64,000 nt of DNA from Neobacillus terrae (GCF_011393025.1 NZ_JAAOEO010000015.1:1-64000); one strand, 5' to 3'. Numbered from the stretch's first letter, positions 1 through 8,406 are shown. Made by a program: numbers and translations. The notes: a model not told the origin generated them from the letters alone.

Positions 1-344
1 TCTATGGACGTCTTTGTCCTCAAGGAGGCTTATTGAAGACATTGAACTGCTTTATATCAAGAAGTTTGTCCTCAAGAAGAACATTTAAAGATGGCGATTG
101 AGGTAAGACTCCTGAGTAGGTTAAAGGGAGATACGTGTCTTGTGGAGTAAAATGAGATCAAATTACATGTTTTTTTAAATCAAAGCGATGTTACAGAGGG
201 TGCGTAACATCAGATTCTCTTTTATTTTTCATAAATGTGATGTCAGAGAATACATTCTTATGTCTAATGGAGAAACGAGGAGGCTCGAGAACGCCAGCTG
301 AAAGCAAGCGCTAGAGCAGAGTCCATCCTTTTCCAACATTCAGA
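1..344. other. Intergenic stretch, no gene seen
   Basis: No open frame with a plausible ribosome binding site is visible on either strand. Two near-identical stretches TTTGTCCTCAAG occur at about 14 and 67. A perfect 8-bp stem, GATGTTAC (187-194) with GTAACATC (204-211), is followed by a T-rich stretch and could end a transcript coming from the left of the window. Nothing else stands out. Confidence 0.5.
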
Positions 345-396
345 TTAAAAAAATGACAAAAGGCCTCGGGAGATGCTTACTCTCGAGACCTTTTGT
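345..396 (-). terminator. Rho-independent terminator of the wrbA-like/small membrane protein pair
   Basis: A 17-bp stem with only G-U exceptions (arms 356-372 and 380-396) is followed on the minus strand by a run of T residues (345-352). It lies just past the stop of the minus-strand gene at 424-786. Confidence 0.8.
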
Positions 397-423
397 CTAC
401 AGCTGGCTGCCATTTTGCCTATT

Positions 424-786
424 TTACTGGGTATCTTTTGGTTTTTCAGACAATGACCTTAAAACTTTTCGAAAATCATCATCCTTTATTTTGTTTGAAC
501 TCTGTTCAACATTCGTTTTTTTAGCTTCGTTTTGAAAGGATTTTAACGCATTTCGATATGCATCATCATTTATTTTTTCTTCTTTATTCATTTTAAGCCC
601 ATTATTTTCCTGGACAGGCTGTGCTGCGCTGATTTCTAATTTAGGTACTTCCAATAGCTTTTGCTCTATTTTTTCTTCAGAAGGCGTATTTGAGTCGTTT
701 AATTTAGCTGCAGCCTTCATATTAAATAGGGTTAAAGCAATTAAGGCGATAACTGCAATAACACCAAATACGATGAGTATGAACAT
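424..786 (-). CDS. Small membrane-anchored protein with a duplicated motif
   Basis: This 120-residue protein has one N-terminal membrane segment (residues 1-22, almost all I, V, L, A and F) followed by a charged, probably disordered, cytoplasmic or external part. The tail holds two similar short motifs, DDAYRNALKSF (74-84) and DDDFRKVLRSL (102-112), which suggests a duplicated helical binding element. Its ATG overlaps the stop of the upstream flavodoxin-like gene by one base (TAATG), so the two are probably translationally coupled. I do not recognise the family. The coupling implies a role linked to the quinone-reductase or efflux operon, but that is inference. Confidence 0.7.
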   Translation of the reverse strand: MFILIVFGVIAVIALIALTLFNMKAAAKLNDSNTPSEEKIEQKLLEVPKLEISAAQPVQENNGLKMNKEEKINDDAYRNALKSFQNEAKKTNVEQSSNKIKDDDFRKVLRSLSEKPKDTQ

Positions 787-1331
787 TAATTTTCATCTCC
801 AGATGGCTGATTTGTAAAAGCCTTTGTAACATTGGCTACACGTTCTCCCAGCGCTTTCCCTAACTCTATGCCTTCCCTGGATAAAAGCTCTGTGCTTTCG
901 ACTGGACAAGTGATACCTACGCCGTAATAAGAACCATAAAGAGCATTTTCAGGTATATTTCCAGGCAGCCCTACTAGAATCATACCCTGGTGAAGCATAG
1001 GTGTAATAAGATTAAGCATAGTAGCTTCCAAACCGCCATGGGTGGTTGCAGTTGTGCAAAAAACCGCGCCAACTTTGTTGATGAGTTTACCTTCAGCCCA
1101 TAAGTAACCAAGGCGGTCAATCCATGACTTTAATCCTGAGCTAATCGTGCCGAAATGCCCTGGGCAGCCCCATATGATGGCATCCATTTCAGGCAGCTTA
1201 TAAATGTCTGCCTGATCCACATGATCAATAAATACTTCCGCACCTTTTACTTTTCCGGCACCTTCAGCTATAGAATGGGCTAGTGCTTTTGTATGTTCTC
1301 CCTCGCTATCATAGACAACATATATTTTCAT
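786..1331 (-). CDS. WrbA/flavodoxin-like NAD(P)H:quinone oxidoreductase family protein
   Basis: This 181-residue protein has a flavodoxin-like fold. The N-terminal beta strand MKIYVVYDSEGEHTKALA is the FMN-phosphate loop type, a W-G-C-P-G-H-F-G-T segment follows near residues 54-62, and GSYYGVG near 133-139 resembles the flavin loop of WrbA proteins. Family members use FMN to reduce quinones by two electrons. It is preceded by TTTCCTCC on the plus strand, a good Shine-Dalgarno on the coding strand. It sits downstream of an HlyD adaptor and an MFS exporter in the same direction, as in MarR-regulated operons that answer quinones or phenolic compounds. The exact substrate is not visible. Confidence 0.8.
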   Translation of the reverse strand: MKIYVVYDSEGEHTKALAHSIAEGAGKVKGAEVFIDHVDQADIYKLPEMDAIIWGCPGHFGTISSGLKSWIDRLGYLWAEGKLINKVGAVFCTTATTHGGLEATMLNLITPMLHQGMILVGLPGNIPENALYGSYYGVGITCPVESTELLSREGIELGKALGERVANVTKAFTNQPSGDEN

Positions 1332-1406
1332 TTTTGTTTCCTCCTTGATCGTTTAAAATGAAACCCCTATTCACAAGCGTAATAGGGGGTATACTTTATT
1401 AAATAA

Positions 1407-2042
1407 TTAAATAGAAATTTTAACTTCAGCATTCATTCCAGGAAGCACGGTTTCAGAGGGGTTCTCAATTAAAATTTTCACTGGAACTTTTTGAGTAACT
1501 TTTGTGTAACTGCCGCTTGAATTTTGTGAAGGAAGGGCAGAAAAAACAGAATTAGTAGCATACCCAATTTCTTCAACTTTTCCGTCAAATGTTACATCCG
1601 AATCCCCATCAACAGTAATATCAACACTGCTGCCCACTGAGATACTTTTTAAGTCTGATTCCTTAATATTTGCTGTAATATATAGGTGATCCATATCAGC
1701 AGTTTGGGCTAATACCTGGCCAGCCTGCACCATCTGATTTGCTTTTGCTTCATTTTTTATAATTTTTCCACTCATCATGGAGTTTACAGGAAGACTTTCT
1801 TTTCCATCTGAAACGCTGCCCAAGGCATCCTTTTTAGCAACAGTGTTGCCTTCTTTTACATCCCATTCTGTTAATAGGCCTGAAGCGGGGGCAACTACCT
1901 GCAACATATCAGCAGATACAACTGCATCGTCAGTTTTTACATAGTTTTCATTTTCATAATAAAAGAAGGCACCCGCGGCAATTAAAGCAACAATCACAAC
2001 GAGCCCAATGATATTTGTTAAAATTAAGCTGCCTTTACTCAT
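1407..2042 (-). CDS. HlyD/EmrA-family membrane fusion (efflux adaptor) protein
   Basis: This 211-residue protein has one N-terminal membrane helix (about residues 8-28), then the typical adaptor start YVKTDDAVVSAD with a biotinyl-lipoyl-like half (VVAPASGLLTEWDVKEGNTVAKKDALG) and a beta-barrel part ending in LPGMNAEVKI. It is short for the family because the coiled-coil hairpin seen in EmrA is almost missing. In Gram-positive bacteria such adaptors assist a partner exporter, here the MFS protein encoded 43 bases upstream on the same strand. A GGGAGAG site precedes the ATG. Confidence 0.85.
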   Translation of the reverse strand: MSKGSLILTNIIGLVVIVALIAAGAFFYYENENYVKTDDAVVSADMLQVVAPASGLLTEWDVKEGNTVAKKDALGSVSDGKESLPVNSMMSGKIIKNEAKANQMVQAGQVLAQTADMDHLYITANIKESDLKSISVGSSVDITVDGDSDVTFDGKVEEIGYATNSVFSALPSQNSSGSYTKVTQKVPVKILIENPSETVLPGMNAEVKISI

Positions 2043-2085
2043 TATCTTTTCTCTCCCATCAATAAATAATTAGGTTAATGTGTTA

Positions 2086-3720
2086 TTAAGCTGTTTTATC
2101 CGTTACATCCTTTTCCTTAGGAGCAGGCAAGAGGATACGTGTTTGTTTTTGAACTAAGGATCTGCCTTTTCCAGTAAAGATTTTACCAATAGAAGCCAAG
2201 AGCATGATAACTCCCAATACAAGTAAAATGGTAAACAAATTATGATAGGCACCCAGAATAGCTGATTTCTTGGCATTAACTATAAGCTCATAGGATGCCA
2301 GGCTTTTTGCGCTTGCCAGTGAATGTCCGTTTTCCATAAAGTGTCTAATGAGCTTAGTCATTTCAAGTTTGAATTCAGAACCATTTTGGTCAAAATGTCC
2401 TCTAATACCTTCATAGTTAGCCGCATTTTGTCTTGTTAGGTACCAGCCGATTATCGGGGATATGATTGCACCTGTAAAATTACGAATAGAGTGCAGGGTC
2501 ACCGATCTCATGGATGCCTGGTGTATATCACCAGCTAATGCTGTACCCAAAGCTCCTGATACCAGAACCATAGCTACACCGCCACCAAGAACGGCAACTT
2601 GAAAATATAAAGATACCAGGGAAGCTTCAGCCCCGATTGTTCTCCACTGAATGCTTATAAAAATAACAGCAAGTGATCCAATGAAACCGAGAATTCCAGC
2701 TCCCAGCATATCGTAAAGCAAAGTTTTGAGAATGGCAGTCACCACAACTCCTGCAAAGAACCAGAAATAAAAGTGTGATAGGTATTTAAACGGAAGATCC
2801 ATATCGTTTCTTAAAAAGCCGTTAATCCCCGCTATAGCAAAGATTAAGGAAACATGGGATGCAACTGCCATTATGGTTCCCGATATTGGTTTTGGCGCTT
2901 TTAATGTCCGAAAAGGAACTAAAGGCGTTTCTGCTTTTATATCTACAAGAACAAAAAGTACTAATAAAATAAGAGCCGCTACCAGAAACGGCCATACGTA
3001 AATGGAGGAAAATCCATTTTGCATTAAGTTACAAAGCGGAAATGCGAGAACAACCATAGACAAAATCCATAAGAATACTCCAGTTTTATCTACCGCGGTG
3101 TGATCATGCTGATGTTCCTCGTTTTTAGGCAGTCCAAGAAATCCAACAATCAGGCACAGGAAGGAAGCCAAAACATTTAGTACATATAACCAACGCCATG
3201 CATCGGCGTTTAAAGATATGGAACCAAATAATGCGCCAAGTGCACTGGCTCCAAACAAGCCCGTAATAATCATAAGTAAAAAGAAATTACGTATTTTGTT
3301 TGGGAAAGCTCTTAAGCTGGCAGGTAAAATGGTTAAAAATAAAAATCCTGCACTTAAACCCTGTACAACTCTTGCAGCTATAAGTATTAACAGGTTAGGA
3401 GCAACTGCAGCAACAATAGAACCGCATAAAAAAATAAAGATAAAGGTTAAATAATTCCTTCGCAAACCAAACTTCCTCGTTAGCACAGGACCGATCGGCA
3501 CGCCAAGAGCAAATGCTAAGTTGGATAGTGTCGAGGGGAAAAGTAAAACATCTGAACTTAGGTTAAGCCCGTTTTGAATAATACCCTGGTTGAGGGTATA
3601 AGAAAGATTCGAAAAGTACTGAGACCCAATAGCAAAAATAGTTAAAAAGGATATTATCAAATATTGGGGGACAGCTACTTTTTCTGTCTCTGATGAAGAA
3701 GTGTTAACCTGTGTGCTCAA
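2086..3720 (-). CDS. MFS drug exporter, DHA2/EmrB-like
   Basis: This 544-residue protein has about 14 hydrophobic segments. It has a motif-A-like GPVLTRKFGLRRN near residues 76-88 and an ARVVQGLSAGFLF stretch near 116-128, as expected of the 14-helix drug:proton antiporter group. The start is a TTG at 3720, eight bases after AGGAGG. The nearer ATG at 3724 is in another frame and soon meets a stop. With the downstream HlyD adaptor it forms an EmrAB-type two-component exporter. A large external loop around residues 425-480 is charged. The substrate is unknown, but the MarR regulator next door points to toxic small aromatic compounds or lipids. Confidence 0.88.
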   Translation of the reverse strand: MSTQVNTSSSETEKVAVPQYLIISFLTIFAIGSQYFSNLSYTLNQGIIQNGLNLSSDVLLFPSTLSNLAFALGVPIGPVLTRKFGLRRNYLTFIFIFLCGSIVAAVAPNLLILIAARVVQGLSAGFLFLTILPASLRAFPNKIRNFFLLMIITGLFGASALGALFGSISLNADAWRWLYVLNVLASFLCLIVGFLGLPKNEEHQHDHTAVDKTGVFLWILSMVVLAFPLCNLMQNGFSSIYVWPFLVAALILLVLFVLVDIKAETPLVPFRTLKAPKPISGTIMAVASHVSLIFAIAGINGFLRNDMDLPFKYLSHFYFWFFAGVVVTAILKTLLYDMLGAGILGFIGSLAVIFISIQWRTIGAEASLVSLYFQVAVLGGGVAMVLVSGALGTALAGDIHQASMRSVTLHSIRNFTGAIISPIIGWYLTRQNAANYEGIRGHFDQNGSEFKLEMTKLIRHFMENGHSLASAKSLASYELIVNAKKSAILGAYHNLFTILLVLGVIMLLASIGKIFTGKGRSLVQKQTRILLPAPKEKDVTDKTA

Positions 3721-3814
3721 TCATGCTTCCTCCTTTCAAAAATAAGTTATCTCTGTTAAACCATGAATAAAATAGAATTCCTTATAAAATAAATGTCATA
3801 TTAACAACATGATT

Positions 3815-3844
3815 AACTTGTAAATAACAAGTTGTATTATACAA
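3815..3844. promoter_or_regulatory. Two overlapping palindromes, candidate MarR operator of the efflux operon
   Basis: Two inverted repeats overlap upstream of the MFS gene: AACTTG-7-CAAGTT (3815-3833) and the perfect odd palindrome TTGTATTATACAA (3832-3844). Both fit the 13-20-bp AT-rich dyads bound by MarR dimers. They lie about 100 bases before the TTG start, where the promoter is expected. The marR-like gene follows the same direction 220 bases upstream and ends in its own terminator. The assignment is inferred from position and symmetry. Confidence 0.5.
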
Positions 3845-3902
3845 TATAATAAAGAAAAGGCAATAAAAACTTTTTCTATCCCCTCAAAAAACTTTTTTTA
3901 TA

Positions 3903-3936
3903 GAAAAAAGACTGCGAAAAAAACTCCGCAGTCTTT
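3903..3936 (-). terminator. Terminator of the MarR gene
   Basis: A perfect 10-bp stem AAAGACTGCG / CGCAGTCTTT with an A-rich loop is followed by T residues on the minus strand. It starts four bases after the marR-like stop codon region and separates that gene from the efflux promoter. Confidence 0.85.
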
Positions 3937-3940
3937 GTTA

Positions 3941-4369
3941 TTAATTCTTTCTTTTTCCTCTTTTTAAATCAAAATTTAGTTGGGATAAGTTGGCTTCAAG
4001 GCCTTTTAACTTTTCCGGAGACCATTCATGCAAAATCTCATTATAAAAATCATAACGCGCATTCTGTACTCTCTGTAAGACTTCCAGACCAGCTGCTGTA
4101 ATTTCTATCAAACTTATCCTGCCATTGGTGGGATCCGGGTAACGGCGAATATATTTCTTCGTCTCCAAAGTGCCCACCTGCCGGCTGGCTGTCGATATAT
4201 TTAACATCAATTTCTCGGCAATTACATTAATGGCTAAAGGGCCGGTGTCCTCCAGTTCGCACAAAATAAGATATTCAGATCTATCCAAACTGCCCAATTG
4301 CGGGCTGTGAGCAGTTATAAGGCGAACCAATAAGGCGAGTTCATATTGAATAGCTTGGAGTGAGTCCAT
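3941..4369 (-). CDS. MarR-family transcriptional regulator
   Basis: This 142-residue winged-helix protein has the MarR layout: an N-terminal dimer helix, the helix-turn-helix AINVIAEKLMLNISTASRQVGTLETKKYI (written across about residues 46-74; recognition helix near STASRQVGTLE), the wing RRYPDPTNGRISLIEIT with the conserved D-x-R-like tip, and C-terminal dimer helices. It is probably a repressor of the downstream exporter/adaptor/flavoprotein operon, released by a small ligand. No cysteine sits at the usual OhrR sensing position near the N terminus, so ligand rather than peroxide sensing is more likely. Confidence 0.88.
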   Translation of the reverse strand: MDSLQAIQYELALLVRLITAHSPQLGSLDRSEYLILCELEDTGPLAINVIAEKLMLNISTASRQVGTLETKKYIRRYPDPTNGRISLIEITAAGLEVLQRVQNARYDFYNEILHEWSPEKLKGLEANLSQLNFDLKRGKRKN

Positions 4370-4471
4370 GTTTTCATTCTTCCCCTTTTAAAACAAAAAC
4401 CAATTGTTTTGATGTTCACTAGGTAAGTATAACATTCCCTTCAACCACTGAAGCTATTTTAGCCAAGATTC

Positions 4472-5635
4472 TTAAGTAAAGGCTTTTTTTAGTCTCTCGA
4501 GCCCTTCATTAAGTGTTTCACGAGGACAAGCAATATTCATTCGAACAAATCCTTCGCCGCCAGGTCCGTATTTTGTACCGGGCTCTAGGGCAAGCTTTCC
4601 TTTTTCAAGCAGCTGTTTCCTTATTTCCTTATCTCCTAATCCAAGCTTCCTGCAGTCCAGCCATAGTAAATAAGTTCCGTCTGGATCCATGTATTTAATC
4701 TGGGGAAGATTTTCAGCCAGGTAGCTTTGAACAAGCTCCTTGTTTCCTTGTAAATAATCCAGTAATTGGTTTAGCCAGCTTTCTCCGTAACGATAGGCCG
4801 TTTCCATGCCGACAATTCCGAATAGGTTAAGTGTGAAAAATCCCTGCTGTTTTAAAATATGATTGAATTTCTCACGTAAATTCTCATTTTTAATGATTAG
4901 TGCAGAAGCCTGAAGTCCTGCAAGATTGAATGTTTTACTCGGAGCAATGCAGGTAATCGTCCGGTTGGCTAAATCTTCATTTAAGGAAGCTAAGGGAATA
5001 TGCTTTCGATTTTTATAAACCAGATCAGAATGAATTTCATCTGATACAATTAGACAATCGTATTTTTTACAAAGCTCTCCAATTTGGAGCAGTTCTTCTT
5101 TTGTCCAGGACCTTCCTCCGGGATTATGCGGATTACAAAGGAGAAAAAGTTTGCATCCCTGCTTTAGGGTCTGCTCAAAGGAAGTAAAATCTATTTCATA
5201 TCTTCCTTCTTTTAACACCAGTGGTGAATTTACTACTTCTCGTCCGTTAACTTTAATCATCTCAAAAAAAGGAGTGTAGACAGGGGATTGAAGCAAAACC
5301 TTATCTCCAGGTTCGGTAAAAGACTGGATGGCAACACCTATGGCAGGTACAACCCCGCTGCAAAAGAGGACCCAGGAGGAATGGACATCCCAGCCATTCC
5401 GTTTCTTTTGCCATTCTGTTATAGCCTCGTATGTAGAGGGAGGGATAAAGGTATAGCCGAAAATTCCATGATCGATTCTTTCCTTTAGAGCTTCTGTAAC
5501 TTCCTGTGGTGGCCGGAAATCCATGTCAGCTACCCACATCGGTAGTACATCCCCAACTCCAAATACTTCTTTTGTTCTTTCCCATTTTACAGAGGAAGTG
5601 TTTAGCCTTTCTATCTTTTCATCAAACCATTTCAT
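4472..5635 (-). CDS. patB: MalY/PatB-family PLP-dependent C-S lyase (cystathionine beta-lyase)
   Basis: This 387-residue fold-type I aminotransferase-like enzyme has the full-length size of PatB. Visible landmarks are MWVADMDFRPP near 33-43, SPVYTPFF near 117-124, CNPHNPGG (167-174), the cofactor-binding D199 in SDEIHSDL, and the Schiff-base lysine K234 in APSKTFNLAGL. The family cleaves cystathionine to homocysteine, pyruvate and ammonia, and can also act on cysteine or as an aminotransferase. It is transcribed away from the yugE-like gene. The symbol is given because patB lies near yugE/yugF in B. subtilis too. The substrate range cannot be read from the sequence. Confidence 0.85.
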   Translation of the reverse strand: MKWFDEKIERLNTSSVKWERTKEVFGVGDVLPMWVADMDFRPPQEVTEALKERIDHGIFGYTFIPPSTYEAITEWQKKRNGWDVHSSWVLFCSGVVPAIGVAIQSFTEPGDKVLLQSPVYTPFFEMIKVNGREVVNSPLVLKEGRYEIDFTSFEQTLKQGCKLFLLCNPHNPGGRSWTKEELLQIGELCKKYDCLIVSDEIHSDLVYKNRKHIPLASLNEDLANRTITCIAPSKTFNLAGLQASALIIKNENLREKFNHILKQQGFFTLNLFGIVGMETAYRYGESWLNQLLDYLQGNKELVQSYLAENLPQIKYMDPDGTYLLWLDCRKLGLGDKEIRKQLLEKGKLALEPGTKYGPGGEGFVRMNIACPRETLNEGLERLKKAFT

Positions 5636-5719
5636 TCTTTCGCCAGCTCCTTCCTGTTTTGAACCTCATGATTCTATGATAAAATAAAGCAATCAAATGT
5701 TGAAATATTAGGTGATGAG

Positions 5720-5980
5720 ATGGAAACACAACAAGTTAATCTTCTTCTTTACGATGAATTGAATGATTGGGACCCTTTCGGGATAGGCCATGGTCGTTAT
5801 GATACAGAAATAGCTGATATAATTCAGGCTGTCCATGAACTGGACGACCCAGCAAGGCTTGCAGAAAGAATTCAGGGTATCTATGAGTTTTCCTTTGAGG
5901 AAGTAATCCCAATCGAAAGCTGCCTGAAAGTTTCAAATCAATTGCTGTTGATAAAATCGAACTCTTCCTGTTCGTTATAA
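5720..5980 (+). CDS. yugE: DUF1871 family protein (YugE-like)
   Basis: This 86-residue acidic, probably all-helical cytosolic protein has the DUF1871 hallmark NDWDPFGIGHGRYDTEIADI near residues 15-34 followed by a second amphipathic helix. The function of the family is unknown. It starts at ATG after GGTGATGAG and ends 13 bases before a strong terminator, so it is a single-gene unit divergent from patB. The same small gene occupies this neighbourhood in B. subtilis. Confidence 0.8.
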   Translation: METQQVNLLLYDELNDWDPFGIGHGRYDTEIADIIQAVHELDDPARLAERIQGIYEFSFEEVIPIESCLKVSNQLLLIKSNSSCSL

Positions 5981-5993
5981 ATGCTTACCCATG

Positions 5994-6030
5994 AAAAGAG
6001 GTTGTCCCCTGAGGATAACCTCTTTTGTTT
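5994..6030 (+). terminator. Terminator of the yugE-like gene
   Basis: The arms AAAAGAGGTT and AACCTCTTTT form a 10-bp stem around an inner GTCC/GGAT pairing, followed by GTTTT. Confidence 0.85.
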
Positions 6031-6334
6031 TAAAAAGATTTTACATACCCTTCTGGGTAATTCCAGAGAAGAGCTCCTTGTTTTTGACGTTTACCCTATA
6101 AAAAGGCTTGTATTTTTTATTTTTTTACAAGAAAAGTGATTTTTTAAGTTCATTTTTATTATGAAAGCCACTTGGGCGGCATCTTTAAGCTGAAAAACCC
6201 TCTTCAATGAACATATATGCCCGATATTAGATAAGGAATGCCTGACTTCAACTATTGTATGCCCCGCTTGCTAAAATTAATGCCTGACCAGAACTCGTTT
6301 TGCCTACGATAAAATCGATATGCTTGTTTGCCTC
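6031..6334. other. Intergenic stretch between yugE and yugF, no gene seen
   Basis: About 300 bases of AT-rich sequence between convergent genes. A partial inverted repeat pairs GCCGCCCAAG-like and TTGGGCGGC elements near 6165-6185. No coding frame, promoter or repeat-family copy was recognised. Confidence 0.4.
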
Positions 6335-7162
6335 TTAATTCTCCAGGAAATTACGCATGTGCTGATAGACGTCTTCTGGCCTTTCCTCTGGTACAAGATG
6401 TCCTGTATCCTCAAGTACAATCAGTTCAGCGTTTCTTAAATCCTTTTGGAGTCTTTCTCCTATACTCAAAGGAACAACCCTATCGTGTTCTCCCCAAATT
6501 AACAGGCAGGGGATGTCAATTTTCTCTAAAACAGCGCTGGACAAGTCGCCTTCACGGTCGCGGATCATCCGGGTTAACGCCATGAATATATCATCTTCTA
6601 AAAAGGGCTGGAGGTAACCATAGAGCATTTCATCTGTAATAAGAGAATGGTCATAAACAACTTGCTGCAGATTTTGCTTCACCCCTGAACGAGCAAGCCA
6701 AAACTTTACGTATAAGTGAAAAAAGGGGATATAGCTAACGAAAATCAATGGCAATTTTGAACGTTTTAAATAACCTGAACTGCAAAGAAGCACCGCTTTT
6801 TCTGCAAGATCTGGTTTATAGTGAAGGATGTTTAAGACAATTTGTCCTCCCATTGAATGTCCAGCAAGAATCACGTTTTTTAGCCCCATATTTTCAACGA
6901 GTTCAGCTACTGTTAATGCCATGTTTTTATAGGAATATATAAACCGGTTTGATTTCCCGCTTTTGCCAAAGGGAGGGAGGTCGACGGATAGGACCTGGTA
7001 TTCTTTATTTAAAAGCGGAATAAGACGGCGAAAACTGAAGGAAGAAGAAAGAAACCCATGCAATAAGACAATCGTTCCTTTTGAGGCTTCATTGGGATAC
7101 CATTCATAGTAGACTTCTATATCATTTATTTGCTTTTTTTCATTAAAAACAGCTTGTTCCAT
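6335..7162 (-). CDS. yugF: Alpha/beta hydrolase (YugF-like)
   Basis: This 275-residue alpha/beta-hydrolase has the oxyanion segment LLHGFLSS near residues 33-40, nucleophile elbow GHSMGGQ near 100-106 (catalytic Ser), acid in WGEHDRVVP near 224-232 and histidine in EDTGHLVPEERP near 252-263. It has no signal peptide, so it is cytosolic. The likely reaction is hydrolysis of an ester or similar bond in an unknown metabolite. The start follows GGGGGAAGGG. Its place beside the yugE- and yugI-like genes supports the assignment. Confidence 0.85.
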   Translation of the reverse strand: MEQAVFNEKKQINDIEVYYEWYPNEASKGTIVLLHGFLSSSFSFRRLIPLLNKEYQVLSVDLPPFGKSGKSNRFIYSYKNMALTVAELVENMGLKNVILAGHSMGGQIVLNILHYKPDLAEKAVLLCSSGYLKRSKLPLIFVSYIPFFHLYVKFWLARSGVKQNLQQVVYDHSLITDEMLYGYLQPFLEDDIFMALTRMIRDREGDLSSAVLEKIDIPCLLIWGEHDRVVPLSIGERLQKDLRNAELIVLEDTGHLVPEERPEDVYQHMRNFLEN

Positions 7163-7232
7163 GCACCCTTCCCCCTGCGCCTCATGTTTAACTTTTAATT
7201 TTCCCCAAGATTTACAAGTTCACACCTTAAAA

Positions 7233-7270
7233 AAACAAAAAAAGAGGACAAATCGGATAAAGATTTGTCC
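7233..7270 (-). terminator. Terminator on the minus strand
   Basis: A perfect 9-bp stem GGACAAATC / GATTTGTCC (7246-7254, 7262-7270) is followed on the minus strand by a T-rich tail. It is the first terminator downstream of the XRE regulator and also marks the end of that unit before the yugF promoter. Confidence 0.8.
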
Positions 7271-7298
7271 ACTTCAAAAAGGGGGAATTAAAGGAAAT

Positions 7299-7391
7299 TG
7301 AGCTTCGCCAGGTCCTTAGAGGATGGCAGTGCCAGTTTACCTTTGGTGCAATCAGAACTCCGGTTAGGTCAAAATTCTGAATAGCCTAGAA
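7299..7391 (+). repeat. Diverged copy of the ~90-bp interspersed repeat (family D)
   Basis: This stretch can be aligned by eye with the better-kept copies at 25397-25487 and 34501-34592: GCTTCGCCAGGTCCTT near the left end, TGCAATCAGAACT in the middle and AAATTCTGAATAGCC at the right end match TTCGCCAAGTCCTT, TGCGTTCAGAATT and AAATTCTGATTAGC there. It is the most decayed of the three. It lies between the XRE gene and its terminator. Confidence 0.55.
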
Positions 7392-7473
7392 AGCCTTATA
7401 AAAGCAGATTAACCAATTTTGGTGGAGTTTATTCATTGGTGGAAGGTAAACTTGAAATTTTTTTACTTGCTTA

Positions 7474-7692
7474 TTATTGTGCTGGATTTTGATATGCATG
7501 GTCCATCAATTCAGCGGCGGGGACGTCAAGTGCAGTGGAGATTTTTAAGATCGTCTGGAGGGTAGGGATGGATGCTCCTGTTTCGTACTTTTCGATGGTT
7601 CCGTTTCCGACCCTGATTTTTAAAGCAAGCTCCTGTTGGCTAATGCCTCTTCTTTCCCGATATTCCTTAATATTTTTTCCAATCTGATTCAT
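7474..7692 (-). CDS. Small XRE-family helix-turn-helix regulator
   Basis: This 72-residue protein is a single Cro/CI-type HTH domain: IGKNIKEYRERRGISQQELA, then recognition region VGNGTIEKYETGASIPTLQT, and a last helix LDVPAAELMD. I chose the ATG at 7692 over the one at 7704 because GGTGATC lies at proper distance before it, while the upstream ATG is placed inside the ribosome binding site. Such stand-alone domains usually bind DNA as dimers. The target is unknown and may be its own promoter or the divergent yugI-like gene. Confidence 0.8.
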   Translation of the reverse strand: MNQIGKNIKEYRERRGISQQELALKIRVGNGTIEKYETGASIPTLQTILKISTALDVPAAELMDHAYQNPAQ

Positions 7693-7843
7693 AATGATCA
7701 CCATCCTTAAAAGATATAATGATACCTTTATAATACCACTGAAGGCCTATTCATTTTCGCAAATTTTGTGAAAATTTTGTTAAATGTAGTAGGAAAGGTT
7801 TAAAAAGTGTGGTTTAAATTAAATTTAGTTAAAAGAATGTTTT

Positions 7844-7872
7844 TTGATATATATAGAGCATTGTGGTATAAT
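7844..7872 (+). promoter_or_regulatory. Sigma-A promoter of yugI
   Basis: TTGATA (7844-7849) and TATAAT (7867-7872) are 17 bases apart, and TGG just before the -10 makes an extended -10. The distance to the yugI start (7925) leaves an untranslated leader of about 45 bases. Confidence 0.75.
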
Positions 7873-7924
7873 ATTTTAATGCGTATATAGAGGATAAAAT
7901 AATTATAAATTTAGGAGTGTTTTC

Positions 7925-8308
7925 ATGTCAGAAAAAATCGAAACAGGCAGTATTTTAACAGGTAAGGTGACCGGTATTCAGCCTTACGGAGCTTTTGTAG
8001 CATTGGATGAAAATACCCAAGGTCTTGTTCATATTTCCGAAATCACACATGGTTTTGTAAAGGATATTAACGAGCATCTTAAAGTCGGCGATGAAGTGAA
8101 AGTGAAAGTTCTTTCTGTAGATGAAGCAGCCGGAAAAATTGGACTTTCTATCCGTGCAACTGAAGAAGCACCTGCACAGCCTGCAGCTAAAAAACAAAAG
8201 CCTCGCAAACGCCAGGCTGCAGCTATTGTTCAGGAAGATGATGGCCAACAAGGCTTCAACACTTTAAAAGAAAAGCTTCAAGAATGGATTGAACAATCCC
8301 AGCGTTAA
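7925..8308 (+). CDS. yugI: S1-domain RNA-binding protein, general stress protein 13 type (YugI)
   Basis: This 127-residue protein is one S1 RNA-binding domain (residues 5-77: ILTGKVTGIQPYGAFVALDE, GLVHISEI, VGDEVKVKVLSVDEAAGKIGLSI) followed by a basic, Ala/Pro/Lys-rich linker and an acidic amphipathic C-terminal helix ending in LQEWIEQSQR. Family members associate with ribosomes or RNA. It is expressed alone: a clear sigma-A promoter upstream and an 18-bp terminator downstream. Size, linker and position match YugI. Confidence 0.9.
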   Translation: MSEKIETGSILTGKVTGIQPYGAFVALDENTQGLVHISEITHGFVKDINEHLKVGDEVKVKVLSVDEAAGKIGLSIRATEEAPAQPAAKKQKPRKRQAAAIVQEDDGQQGFNTLKEKLQEWIEQSQR

Positions 8309-8322
8309 TAAAAAGCTTAAGC

Positions 8323-8360
8323 AAAAAAGGATGTCCCTAAACTTAGGGACATCCTTTTTT
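8323..8360 (+). terminator. Terminator of yugI, bidirectional
   Basis: An 18-bp perfect inverted repeat with arms 8323-8340 and 8343-8360 (GGATGTCCCTAA / TTAGGGACATCC flanked by A and T runs). It can also stop minus-strand transcripts leaving the broken rocR gene. Confidence 0.92.
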
Positions 8361-8406
8361 GGTTAATTTTAAATCCATAAACTTTGAATGCGCGCTTGCA
8401 CTTTTC

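Noticed and set aside
353..535. Plus-strand 60-codon frame at the left end
   Set aside because: It overlaps a clear terminator stem and the minus-strand gene at 424-786, and has no ribosome binding site.
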